Source: Rhizobacter sp. Root1221
GTDB lineage: Bacteria; Pseudomonadota; Gammaproteobacteria; Burkholderiales; Burkholderiaceae_C
Reading direction: 5' to 3'
Length of the DNA: 64,000 nt
Assembly: GCF_001425785.1 (NCBI RefSeq)
Contig: NZ_LMDI01000001.1
Span: 1-64,000 of the forward strand
Shown here piece by piece: positions 19,235-27,925 of the stretch. A program made the position numbers and the translations under genes. The notes under the pieces were generated by a model that saw nothing but the letters and a program-made list of their open reading frames with translations, was not told the DNA's origin and searched no databases. Each line of letters starts with the position of its first letter. The stretch's first letter is position 1.

Positions 19235-19316
19235 GCCCGGGTGACGAAACTGGTAGACGTAGCGGACTTAAAATCCGCGGCCGCAAGGCGTACGGGTTCG
19301 AGCCCCGTCCCGGGTA
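19235..19316 (+). tRNA. tRNA-Leu (anticodon UAA)
   Basis: 82 nt with acceptor GCCCGGG/CCCGGGT, anticodon loop CTTAAAA, a long class-II variable arm (GGCCGCAAGGCGTA) and T-arm GGGTTCGAGCCCC. CCA is not encoded: the gene is followed by CAAG. Its 3' end is the likely insertion site of the integrative element that follows. Confidence 0.95.
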
Positions 19317-19474
19317 CAAGTGCATTTCCGACGGTTGGTTTCCGTTTCCGCTGTACCTATGAGAATCGGCACTTCGGTGCCCACTGTTCCCACCCATTTC
19401 CGCTGTATCCTGCTTGCGCGGCCCGCGCATTTCCCGCTCGGATTCCCGCTCAACGGAATGTGTAGGGGTGGGAC
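19317..19474. other. Integrase attachment region with repeats
   Basis: Between tRNA-Leu and the integrase start. TTTCCGCTGTACC at 19345-19357 recurs as TTTCCGCTGTATCC at 19397-19410, and two related TTCCCGCT units occur at 19431-19450. Evenly placed direct repeats beside an integrase suit arm-type integrase or excisionase sites. Assignment is by pattern. Confidence 0.4.
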
Positions 19475-20464
19475 GTGGCCTATATCCGGAAGCAGCGCGG
19501 CAAGTGGCGTGCAGAGGTTGAACGCAAGGGCGTTCGAAAATCCAAGATCTTCGAGACAAAGGCGGCCGCCACGGCGTGGGCCGCGGTCGAGGAGGCCGAG
19601 ATCATCACCACCGACGGCGCCCGCTTCCCGCCCAAGACGCTGGCCGACACGCTCGACCGGTACGCCCAGGAGGCCAGCCCGCGGAAGAAGACCGAGGCGG
19701 CCGAGATCAAGCGCATCGCGCGCATCAAGCGCGACTTCCCCGACCTGGTAGCGCTGCTGGTCAGCGAGGTGCGCACGCCCGACCTAGTGGCGTGGCGCGA
19801 CAAGATGCTGAAGACGGTCAGCCCGGGCGGCGTGCGGCGCGAGGCGAACATGCTGCGCAACGTCTTCACGGTTGCCCGAGACGAGTGGCACTGGTGCGGC
19901 GAATCGCCCTTCAAGGGCTTCAAGGTTCCGGACGACAACCCGGCTCGCACGCGGCGCGTGAATCCGTCCGAGGTGAAGCTGATCTGCAGGTGGCTGGGCT
20001 ACCGGACCGGCGTGGTGGACGGCAAGCAGCAACAGGTGGCGCTGGCGTTCCTGATCGGCTTGCGCACTGGCATGCGGCTGGGGGAGATACTGAGCCTGAC
20101 CGATGACCGCGTCGACCTCGTGAAGCGGGTGGCCAGGGTGCCGCACAAGACGCAGCACATTACCGGCCAATTGCGCTCGGTGCCGCTCACTCGGGCCGGT
20201 GCGCGCCTGCTGAAGGCCAGAGCGGGCCGGGGCGCGTTCTTTGACGTTACCGCGGCCTCGCTCGACGCCCTGTTTCGGAAGTGCACGAAGCGGCTGCTGA
20301 TCGATGACCTGCACTTCCACGACAGCCGGGCCGAGGCGCTGACCCGGCTGGCCCGCCGGGTGGACGTCATGACGCTCGCGCGCATCAGTGGCCACAAGGA
20401 CCTGCAGATGTTGCTGAACGTCTACTACCGTGAGTCCTCGGAGGACATCGCAGCTCGGATCTAG
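19475..20464 (+). CDS. Tyrosine site-specific integrase
   Basis: A 329-residue phage-type integrase. The N-terminal arm-binding domain (MAYIRKQRGKWRAEVERKGV) and core-binding region precede a catalytic domain with Arg201 (RTGMRLGEIL), Lys225 (PHKTQH), His282-x2-Arg285 (FHDSR), His307 (SGHKD) and the nucleophile in NVYYRE (Tyr317 or Tyr318). It should catalyse integration into the adjacent tRNA-Leu. Start GTG at 19475 follows AGGGGTGGGA. The stop overlaps the stop of the convergent HTH gene at 20461. Confidence 0.95.
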   Translation: MAYIRKQRGKWRAEVERKGVRKSKIFETKAAATAWAAVEEAEIITTDGARFPPKTLADTLDRYAQEASPRKKTEAAEIKRIARIKRDFPDLVALLVSEVRTPDLVAWRDKMLKTVSPGGVRREANMLRNVFTVARDEWHWCGESPFKGFKVPDDNPARTRRVNPSEVKLICRWLGYRTGVVDGKQQQVALAFLIGLRTGMRLGEILSLTDDRVDLVKRVARVPHKTQHITGQLRSVPLTRAGARLLKARAGRGAFFDVTAASLDALFRKCTKRLLIDDLHFHDSRAEALTRLARRVDVMTLARISGHKDLQMLLNVYYRESSEDIAARI

Positions 20465-20646
20465 GCTGGTTGCTGCTGCTTCTCCATCCACTCGCGGATG
20501 TCGGCCTCAGCCCAGCGCTTCATTTTGCGGCTGAGCGCTAGGCGTGGCTTCGGGAAGTCAGGCCGCTTGGTCAGGCGGTCGGTCACGTACTCGCGAGTCA
20601 TACCCAGCATCACGGCGATTTGTGCGGTGTCGAGCATGGCGGTCAT
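20461..20646 (-). CDS. Small HTH protein, candidate excisionase
   Basis: 61 residues, MTAMLDTAQIAVMLGMTREY onward, with a winged helix-turn-helix in which VTDRLTKRPDFPKP is the wing region. This form resembles AlpA/Xis-type excisionases and small regulators of integrases. ATG at 20646 follows GGAGAG and overlaps the stop of the upstream gene (ATGA), so the two are translationally coupled. Position beside the integrase supports a role as recombination directionality factor. Confidence 0.75.
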   Translation of the reverse strand: MTAMLDTAQIAVMLGMTREYVTDRLTKRPDFPKPRLALSRKMKRWAEADIREWMEKQQQPA

Positions 20647-21278
20647 GGTGCGACTCTCCTGAATTTCACGACCCGCAGCCAGGGGTTTGCATCCCAGTTG
20701 CCGGGCCCGTTGATCTGCTTCCAGAGCCAGCGGTAGGGTTCGCCCGGCGTAGCGTGGTAGCCGTAGCCTGGGATGGCCCCGGGGCCGCCTGGCGTGCCCT
20801 CGGCGATGCAGTCGGCCTCGCTGATCGCCTGCGGCCGCTCGATGCGGACTTCGGTCACCTCCAGGGCGATGCGCCTGGCCCAGCGGGGCATGCGGATGCT
20901 CGGGCGCCAAGTCGTGGACGACTTGGTCGATCCGGCGCGGCGTGGCGTCGACCGGCGGTCTGCCGTGCTCGAAGATGCTGGGGCAGGGGATTGACCCTCG
21001 ATGCATTCGGCCGCGGTGCGGTACGGCTTCAGCCCCGGCTCGATCTTTCGTTCGATGGCCTTCACTGTCAGTCCGGTGGCCGCCGCAGCGACAGCGGGTC
21101 GCACGTATCGACCAAGGGGCGAACGGACTACGAGGTCGTCGTCCGCGATGTGGCCTCCGTGATGGTACGGGCCGGCATGAGGTGGCCCACTCGGCGCGCG
21201 TGGGCCGCCGGGAATGCGGCGCGAGTTTGGCCGCTGTGAGTAGTCCTCCTGTGGCTGGGAGGACGGCAGCTGGTCCAT
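20643..21278 (-). CDS. Composite phage-type protein, ASCH-like C-terminus
   Basis: 211 residues. ATG at 21278 has a strong GGAGGT site. The middle segment GRYVRPAVAAAATGLTVKAI looks like the DNA-binding part of phage excisionase-type proteins. The C-terminal 110 residues (RPSIRMPRWARRIALEVTEV, ISEADCIAEG, WLWKQINGPGNWDANPW) match the phage ASCH-like family with unknown RNA or nucleotide ligand. The two parts are joined by a Ser/Ala/Pro-rich linker, so the gene may be a fusion of two phage genes. Coupled to the HTH gene downstream. Confidence 0.55.
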   Translation of the reverse strand: MDQLPSSQPQEDYSQRPNSRRIPGGPRAPSGPPHAGPYHHGGHIADDDLVVRSPLGRYVRPAVAAAATGLTVKAIERKIEPGLKPYRTAAECIEGQSPAPASSSTADRRSTPRRAGSTKSSTTWRPSIRMPRWARRIALEVTEVRIERPQAISEADCIAEGTPGGPGAIPGYGYHATPGEPYRWLWKQINGPGNWDANPWLRVVKFRRVAP

Positions 21279-21961
21279 GGTGACCTCCGATGTCTGTGCT
21301 GAGGTGCCGAACGGCCGTTCACGAGGGCTGCCGAAAGGTTGGCAGCGCACTGAGCGCGTCCGCAGGGGTGAATTGAACGGGCGGCGACACCGCCATCGCG
21401 ACGCACGGGGAAGTTGGGTGCGCCGGGAAGGGCTCAGCGGTGCGCTGTTGCTGGATTCACGCTTGGGACTCTAGGGCCCCAAGGCCTGCCGGTGCGAAGC
21501 ATCCGGCACCTCATCGGAGGTCAATGCTTGTGCGGGTCACGACCGCTAACGGCTGCGATGTTGAGGCAGCACCCATCGACTTCGCATCGAGACGGGACGT
21601 GAGTCTCGATGCGCGTCGGAGCAATTTAAGCGCAAGCCCCCACGGCACGTCAAGTGCGCTTCAAGGAGATCTGCGTTGGGAGCCAGCCACAACCGTCGGT
21701 GGCTTGCTGGACGCGGCCAGGCATGACGCGTTCGAAGTTCGACTTTCCGGGTGTTCGCCGCTTGTTGATAAGCGCAAATATCAGCATGCCAAGTTCTCGG
21801 TGCCAAGGTGCACGGGATTCAGGGGTGGACCGGATAGCGCACCCGTGCCGACACTGGGGACCGCAGAAAGGCGATCGCTCAGAAGGCATGGGTCACACGG
21901 ACCGGTGCTTGTGCAAAGAACGCTGGCGATCGAATCTGTTACGAATCCATGGGGTCGAAGA
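21279..21961. other. Unassigned stretch
   Basis: About 680 bases. Frames are open in places but without good starts or protein-like composition. No RNA gene or repeat recognised. It probably holds promoters for the divergent genes on both sides and may include eroded mobile-element DNA. Confidence 0.35.
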
Positions 21962-22618
21962 ATGAACGACTTGAGCAGGTTGGAGAAGGCCGGCGTCGAA
22001 GCTCTCCAGCGACTCTATGGCGAAGCTGCCAGTGGCGAGATGGACTCCGGCGGCGTGTGCGCAAGGCTACTGCTGGGGCTCTACAACGGCGACCGGTTTC
22101 CGTTCGACCTTACCGATTTGCGGATGTTGCCTGTCGGGCTCTTCGAGGATGCAATGGCGCTCATTCGCATGGATGCGAGGCTCACGCGCCAGGAGGTCCA
22201 CAACTACTTTGCGAACGGCGGGCGAAAGTTCGAGGACCTGGCCGCGGACTATCGCGTTGCCGACATCGCACGCCTGAAGTCTGGCAGTGACTGCTGGCCG
22301 CTCCCGCGCCCGCGCGCCACGCGCGGCACCCTGTGCCACGAAGACCGTGTCCAGGCCAAGCTTGTGACCTGTGGTGATGCCCCAGGCTACCGGGATGTGA
22401 CGCTCACCCTCGACTGTGAGCTCGTCGGTGACTACCGCGAGCCGGTGGGACCTGTGCGGCTTGAGATCAACCTCGGCGCCGACGACAGCGTCAGCGTGAT
22501 GCAGCACGTCAGGCGCGCGCATGCGTTCGCCTGGCGCCACGGCAATCGGGCGCCGCTGGATGCTGGGGCCGGCGAGAGGCGCCCATCTTGGCTCGATGCA
22601 CTGCCGACCGAGTCCTGA
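21962..22618 (+). CDS. DUF7673-like accessory-element protein
   Basis: 218 residues, start ATG at 21962. The central block LLLGLYNGDRFPFDLTDLRM through LFEDAMALIRMDARLTRQEV and HNYFANGGRKFEDLA matches a domain I recall as DUF7673, a conserved protein of unknown function common on integrative and conjugative elements. The C-terminal third is not recognised. The longer in-frame opening before the ATG has poor composition and is left out. Stands alone; no evident operon. Confidence 0.65.
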   Translation: MNDLSRLEKAGVEALQRLYGEAASGEMDSGGVCARLLLGLYNGDRFPFDLTDLRMLPVGLFEDAMALIRMDARLTRQEVHNYFANGGRKFEDLAADYRVADIARLKSGSDCWPLPRPRATRGTLCHEDRVQAKLVTCGDAPGYRDVTLTLDCELVGDYREPVGPVRLEINLGADDSVSVMQHVRRAHAFAWRHGNRAPLDAGAGERRPSWLDALPTES

Positions 22619-23265
22619 ACTGCAAACAAACAGCGACGCCGTTCATTGAGGCCTGTGCGGGTCTCTCGGTCGGACACCTGCCACCATAGCCAACCTTTTG
22701 AACGATCCACGGGGCCGCAGGCTCGGCGCCGCGCACTGCGCGTTCACGCGCGCTTGTCCAGGCGCTTCCGCTGGAATCGTCGGAACGCTACCTGCAGATC
22801 GAAGGCTGCGTGAGCGGCTGCCTTGATGTCACCGCTACCACTTGCTCGGGCCAGTAGGGAAGGGTGGGCCACGACTGCTACCGCCGACGGGGTGTCGGAC
22901 CGTCGTGAGACGGGATCGGCGTTGCGCCGGATGCGGGTCCGAGTATGCATAGCGGCGGCCGTTTGCGTAAAGCTGCCACCGCGGCTGTCGCATGCGCATA
23001 TGCGCGTCTCGCGCCGATGTGTTCAAGCCCCTCGCCTGAAGTTGTTGCCGCAACGCTCCGCTGCTTCGGTCCAGGTGGTCCCCGATTGGAGTCGGCTTTT
23101 CCGTTGGTTTTGGGCGCGTCAGTGGCATCCCAATAGATCTTCATTCGGCCTCGTGCATCTGGTAGCGCAGAGGCCAGAAGGGAGGACCGACATGGAAGGA
23201 CGAACCTTCTCGATGCACATGGATGCCGATGGTCTCGACCTGGTCGCCGACGAGTGGAGGGCGTC
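22619..23265. other. Unassigned stretch
   Basis: About 650 bases. A 68-residue minus-strand frame at 22744-22950 (ends AAFDLQVAFRRFQRKRLDKR) and an open plus frame at 22823-23269 exist, but neither has enough support. GGAGGGCG before 23266 belongs to the next gene. Confidence 0.3.
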
Positions 23266-24177
23266 ATGAAGGAGCGGACGCGGGAGCGTGCGGTTTCGAT
23301 GCTGTCTGCGCTGCTCGAGCACGGCCAGACGTACCGAGAGGTCGGCTGCGCGCACGGCATCGGTCACTCGACGGTTGAGCGGCAGGTGAAGGCGCTGCTG
23401 TGGCAGCTTGCACGTACCGCACCGATCGCAGGCGTGCCCGATGTCGACATCGCTTCGCTCAGCCAGTTGCGACAGCATGCCGGCGTCGTGATGGACGCGG
23501 TGCGATCCGCCAACCTGGAGAATGATGGCGACCCACTGGCGGACCTCGACGAAGCCGAACTGCTCGCGGGGGTCCGTCGGATCAGACGCCTGAGCGAGAA
23601 CGCCAATCGCGACGTTGCGTTGCTCCTGACGCTGCTGTGCACCGGCGCGAAGCCGCTGGAGATCGCGCGGCTCCAGGTACAGGACTACCTCTGCGCCGAC
23701 GGTACGGTGCGGCGCGAAAGCCGGTTGCAGGGCGGCGCCGCGACCAGGGGTAGGGAACGGGCAATCTACTTCGACTCTGAGCGTACGTGCGACGCGATCG
23801 ATGCGTACCTCGAGGAACGGCTGCGCCGCAGCATCGCCGTGTCGCTCACCGCGGCTTTCCGTGGATTGGATCCACCCAGCGCGCTCTTCCTGACCGAGAA
23901 CGGCAAACCCTTTCGGATCAGGGCACGCAGCCCTGACGATCCCCGGCCGACCTGCCCAGTGCTGCTTGCCACCTTTGCGGGAGTTTTCAGGCGCGCGGGA
24001 TGGCGAGGTGTCAACACACAACACGTTCGTCGGTTGTTCGCCCAGCGCGTGGCAGGCAAGGGTGCGGACAAGCAGCAGCTTGGCGAACTGCTCGGGCTCA
24101 CCAGCGAGCGCTCGGTGAAGCGCCTGCTCGAGCGCCGCCAACGTCCGCTGCTGGACCTCGTCAAGGACCTGGTCTGA
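23266..24177 (+). CDS. Degenerate tyrosine-recombinase-like protein
   Basis: 303 residues. An HTH-like N-terminus (TYREVGCAHGIGHSTVERQV, 22-41) precedes a region shaped like a tyrosine recombinase: LLTLLCTGAKPLEIARLQVQ aligns with the first catalytic box, but the Arg is Lys129; QHVRRLFA keeps His253-x2-Arg256; no second His/Trp box and no C-terminal Tyr are visible. It is therefore probably not a recombinase but a DNA-binding relative. ATG at 23266 follows GGAGG. First gene of a same-strand set with DUF1173 and two helicases (gaps 28, -7, 16 bases), so it likely works with them. Confidence 0.7.
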   Translation: MKERTRERAVSMLSALLEHGQTYREVGCAHGIGHSTVERQVKALLWQLARTAPIAGVPDVDIASLSQLRQHAGVVMDAVRSANLENDGDPLADLDEAELLAGVRRIRRLSENANRDVALLLTLLCTGAKPLEIARLQVQDYLCADGTVRRESRLQGGAATRGRERAIYFDSERTCDAIDAYLEERLRRSIAVSLTAAFRGLDPPSALFLTENGKPFRIRARSPDDPRPTCPVLLATFAGVFRRAGWRGVNTQHVRRLFAQRVAGKGADKQQLGELLGLTSERSVKRLLERRQRPLLDLVKDLV

Positions 24178-24205
24178 CCCCTGCTGGTTGCCAGAAGGAG
24201 ATGAA

Positions 24206-25576
24206 ATGGAAACCAGGTACTTCGTTCGAGGACGCGTCTTCACGGCGGGCGACGGGCAACTGCAAGCAGCACTCGCGCGAATCTACGAGTCCTCCGAGCG
24301 GCCCAGATGCCTGTGCGTGCAGGGCGGCGTGGAGATGTACATCGCGCGCCATGCCGAGTTCGTGATCAAGCGGATGCCTGGCACGGGGCACCAGCACCAT
24401 GCGACATGTCCGTCCTTCGAGCCCGAGGCAAGCGAGTCCGGCCTCGGTGAACTGCTCGGAGAGGCGATCGTCGAACACGCGCCGGAGCAGGTGGAGATCC
24501 GGACCGCGTTCCCGCTCGCGAGGGTCGCGGGCAAGCCGATGCCGAAGGGCGAAACAGTGGACGATCCCGTCGTCGTCAATGCGCCGCGCAAGCGCATGAG
24601 CCTTCGCGCGGTGCTGCACTTTCTGTACGACCGGGCAGGCTTCAACCGGTGGTATCCCGCTATGGAAGGCAGGCGATCGCAAGCCGTCATCCAGCGCTAC
24701 CTGACCGCTGCGGCCAAGGGCGTCACCCTCAAGGGCGGCACGCTGGAGGAGAGGCTGTACGTGCCCGAGCAGTTTCGGTCAGCGGAAGCGGACGAGATCG
24801 GGCAGCGCCGGCGACGCAAGCTTGCGATGCTGATGTCGCCCGAGTCCGACGTCTCGTTCAAGATGGCCATCGTCGTCGGACAGCTCAACGGCGTCGAAGC
24901 CACTGCCTACGGGCAACGCCTGGCGATCAAGCACATGCCGGATGTGCCGCTCTACATCGACACCAAGGCCTGGGAGAAGGCGGAGCGCGGCTACAAAGCG
25001 ATCCTGCAGGCGGTGGACGCGGATGTTGAACGCAAGCCGAGGATCGTCTTGGCGGCGCTGATCTATGCGAAGCGCGAGCACCTGTACCAGATCGACTCGC
25101 TGACCATGATGCTGGTCACCGACCAGTGGATTCCACTGGATGGGCTGTATGAACTGCCCTTGATCGAAGCCTTGCAGCAGCAGGGACGGTCCTTTTTCAA
25201 GCCGCTGAAGTTCGATGCCAAGACGGCAGCGGGCTTCCCGAACGTTCTGTTGCTCGATGCCGGCGCCCATCCTGTGCCCATGCACGTGGTGAGTCCGTTC
25301 GCGGACGTGAAGGATCGTGCCGTCAAGGACAAGGCCATCAAGGCGAGCGCGCATCGGCCGTGGATCTGGGAGACGGACAAGCCGCTTCCTGAGTTTCCTC
25401 CACGGGGCATGTTTGGCCGGAACAGCGCCCGATTCGACCCGCCGCGCAGGAGCAGCCAGGAATCGGTTGCAGAGGCTCCGGACGGTCGTGGATCGACTGT
25501 GATCCACTCCAACGCCGCCACGGCCGATGAGGCTTCGGTTGCGACCGAGGGCGGAGATCAGGAGGGCGCATGTTGA
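24206..25576 (+). CDS. DUF1173 family protein
   Basis: 456 residues, ATG at 24206 after AGAAGGAG. The N-terminal part holds a CPSFEP segment preceded by HQHH, and the middle has LRAVLHFLYDRAGFNRWYPA with VIQRYLTAAAKG, which I recognise as DUF1173, a family of unknown function found on integrative elements and plasmids of Proteobacteria. The late segment MLVTDQWIPLDGLYELPLIE is also typical. The C-terminal 60 residues are disordered. Its stop overlaps the start of the next helicase. A role in element maintenance is inferred from context. Confidence 0.85.
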   Translation: METRYFVRGRVFTAGDGQLQAALARIYESSERPRCLCVQGGVEMYIARHAEFVIKRMPGTGHQHHATCPSFEPEASESGLGELLGEAIVEHAPEQVEIRTAFPLARVAGKPMPKGETVDDPVVVNAPRKRMSLRAVLHFLYDRAGFNRWYPAMEGRRSQAVIQRYLTAAAKGVTLKGGTLEERLYVPEQFRSAEADEIGQRRRRKLAMLMSPESDVSFKMAIVVGQLNGVEATAYGQRLAIKHMPDVPLYIDTKAWEKAERGYKAILQAVDADVERKPRIVLAALIYAKREHLYQIDSLTMMLVTDQWIPLDGLYELPLIEALQQQGRSFFKPLKFDAKTAAGFPNVLLLDAGAHPVPMHVVSPFADVKDRAVKDKAIKASAHRPWIWETDKPLPEFPPRGMFGRNSARFDPPRRSSQESVAEAPDGRGSTVIHSNAATADEASVATEGGDQEGAC

Positions 25577-27909
25577 GGTCCGGACTTCGGAATCTCGGCT
25601 CGCGATTTCGCCCAAAGGTGGCGTCGCTGTTTTTCCCTCTGTCACGAGAGGATCACCAACGCGGGTTGATGAGTCGGGTCGTCGCGGGACGATGGCTCGG
25701 CAAGGACGACCCGACCATGACGCACACCATCTCTTCCGATGCAGCCCACCGCGGCCGCATACCGCTGCTCACGATCGAACAGTGCCGGCAGATCGCCGGC
25801 GAGTTCGACGGCACCACAACGACCATAGATCGCCTGCTGACCGAGTGGCGCGAGGTCGTGCCAGGTCTGAAGCGGCACAACATCGCCGCGGCAGCACGCC
25901 GCGGCGGGTACGAGACCAGCAAGGAACGCAAGGCGTGGACCGACGCGGAGGACCAGTTCCTGCGGGACAACTGGCACCGGCTTTCCGGCGACGAGATCGC
26001 GCAGCGCCTCGAGCGCACGTTCACTTCGGTCAACCTACGGCACAAGCGGCTCGGCATCGGCCGCTACGACGGCCACGAACTCACGATCCGCGATCTGGAG
26101 GTCCTGACCAAGCTCGACCATCGGCAGTGGCGCGATTTCATCGCGCGCGGGTGGCTCAAGGCGCGAAAGCGCCGGCGCCGGTGCGGCGCTGCGCCGATCA
26201 CCTACGTCTCCATCACGGCGCTGCACGCGATGCTGCGCGAGCATCCCGAGATCTACGACTACCGCGGCGCGCCGAAGCGTGCGCGTGGCCTGCTGGAGCT
26301 CGATGCCCTGCCAGACGCACCGGCTTGGAAGCGGGTGGTGTGCAACTCGGATGCCTGGCAACCGGGGGTACGGCAGATGCCCGTCGGCAGGACCATGACC
26401 CATGGCGCGCCGGCCATGGCAGAGCGTCTGCAGCAGTTCAGGCTGCGGTCTTGCGCGACGATTGGCGGCACGTCGTACTGGAGCCCGCTGTACAGCCTGC
26501 CGATGTGCCCGCGGTGCGGTTGCCAGGTCTCGCGCTACTCGCCGGATGCGCTGTTCACCGACATGGATCCGGGCGATGACGAGGTCATCACGATCCAGGC
26601 GCGCAAGCTCGGCATGCAGTGGGCGTGGGGACAGTTGATCGATGCCGAGGGGCGTACTGTGAACGACCGCGATGTTCTGGCGGCGTTGTTCGACGGCACC
26701 CGGAGCGCTGGCCGTTCGCTCAAGGCCTTCGAGAAGCTGCTCGACGTCGGCCTGTCGTTGGCAGCGACGACTGCGGTGCCGGAGCAGGTAATGCTCGACA
26801 ACATCCTGAAGCTCGAGCTGCGGCCCGACCAGGAGGAAGCGCTGCAGTCCTTCGTCGCCACCGGCGCGATGACCGCGGCGCATGCGATGAGCTTCGGCAA
26901 GAGCACGCTGGGCATGATGGCGATGACGCGCATTCCCGGCCGGCACCTGCTGATGGTGGACGCCCAACTGCTTCGAGACCAGTGGGTAGAGAAGCTGACG
27001 GCTCTGGCTCCCAACGTGGAAGTGGTCCGACGCGCCAAGCCGTCCATGCACGAAGTGCGCGTGTTCGACCGCACGGGCAGCTTGCGATCAGCCATCCACA
27101 TCTACAGCTACCAGACGCGCGCCAAGCTCGACGGTCCGTGGGTGGTTGGCTGCTTCGACGAGGTCCACCGCCTGCCGGCCCGCCGGGCCCACCGCCATGC
27201 GTTCGTGCAGACGCAATACCGCATCGGCCTCTCGTCGACGCCGGACATGCGCTGCGATGGCCGGGGAGTGTTCGTCAGCAAGATGACCGGCGCGATCGTC
27301 GGTTCCGACTGGAACGAGCAAATGGACGGAGGCGTCGTGCCCCGCATCCCCGTCAAGGTGCTACTGGTGGACGACGTCGAGCACAAGCACGAGGTCGTGG
27401 GCACGCTGTTGCGGCAGCATAATTCCGTGGTCATTCTCTGCGAATCCATCGCGGACGGGGAGGAGCTTCGGATGCGGTATGGCATCCCGTTCATCAGCAG
27501 TCGCACGAAGGACAAGCTCCAGGTCCTCAGAGGTGCGAAGAGCGTGATCCTGTCGAGGGTCGGCGACGCCGGCATCAGCGTGCCGCACTGTGAGGTCACG
27601 GTGGACCACTCCGGGCTGTTCGGCTCGCGCATTCAGAGCCTTCAGCGGCTGGGTCGGCTGATGCACTCCCAGCGGGCGCTCTACCACTGCATCCTCATGA
27701 CTCACGAGGAACGCTACGTGCGGTTTGCGGCCCGCGTGGAGGCGATCAAGGCCAAGGGCTTCCCGGTGGAGGAAGTTCGAGCGGAACGGCAGAGCGCGTC
27801 GGTACATCGACTGCTGTCCCCGGCCTTGCAGGCGAGGGTTTCAGCGCAAGAGAACCAGTTCCTCTCGCTCTTGGGCTGGCGGCGGGACGAGTTGAACCAG
27901 ACGACCTGA
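25570..27909 (+). CDS. XPB-like superfamily II helicase with Myb-like domain
   Basis: 779 residues; ATG at 25570 follows AGGAGG and overlaps the DUF1173 stop. N-terminal SANT/Myb-like segment (KAWTDAEDQFLRDNWHRLSG, 121-140, then QRLERTFTSVNLRHKRLG). A CPRCGC knuckle sits at 313-318. The helicase core starts near 415: Walker A is an unusual MSFGKST (440-446), DEVH is at 530-533, GLSSTP at 553-558 and QSLQRLGRLMHS is motif VI. Order and spacing resemble the XPB/phage UvsW group. Translationally coupled to its neighbours, so probably part of one complex or pathway. Confidence 0.85.
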   Translation: MLRSGLRNLGSRFRPKVASLFFPLSREDHQRGLMSRVVAGRWLGKDDPTMTHTISSDAAHRGRIPLLTIEQCRQIAGEFDGTTTTIDRLLTEWREVVPGLKRHNIAAAARRGGYETSKERKAWTDAEDQFLRDNWHRLSGDEIAQRLERTFTSVNLRHKRLGIGRYDGHELTIRDLEVLTKLDHRQWRDFIARGWLKARKRRRRCGAAPITYVSITALHAMLREHPEIYDYRGAPKRARGLLELDALPDAPAWKRVVCNSDAWQPGVRQMPVGRTMTHGAPAMAERLQQFRLRSCATIGGTSYWSPLYSLPMCPRCGCQVSRYSPDALFTDMDPGDDEVITIQARKLGMQWAWGQLIDAEGRTVNDRDVLAALFDGTRSAGRSLKAFEKLLDVGLSLAATTAVPEQVMLDNILKLELRPDQEEALQSFVATGAMTAAHAMSFGKSTLGMMAMTRIPGRHLLMVDAQLLRDQWVEKLTALAPNVEVVRRAKPSMHEVRVFDRTGSLRSAIHIYSYQTRAKLDGPWVVGCFDEVHRLPARRAHRHAFVQTQYRIGLSSTPDMRCDGRGVFVSKMTGAIVGSDWNEQMDGGVVPRIPVKVLLVDDVEHKHEVVGTLLRQHNSVVILCESIADGEELRMRYGIPFISSRTKDKLQVLRGAKSVILSRVGDAGISVPHCEVTVDHSGLFGSRIQSLQRLGRLMHSQRALYHCILMTHEERYVRFAARVEAIKAKGFPVEEVRAERQSASVHRLLSPALQARVSAQENQFLSLLGWRRDELNQTT

Positions 27910-27925
27910 CCCGTAGTCTGGTCGC

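Noticed and set aside
22744-22950. 68-residue minus-strand ORF
   Set aside because: Only part of it looks protein-like, and no start signal or relative supports it.
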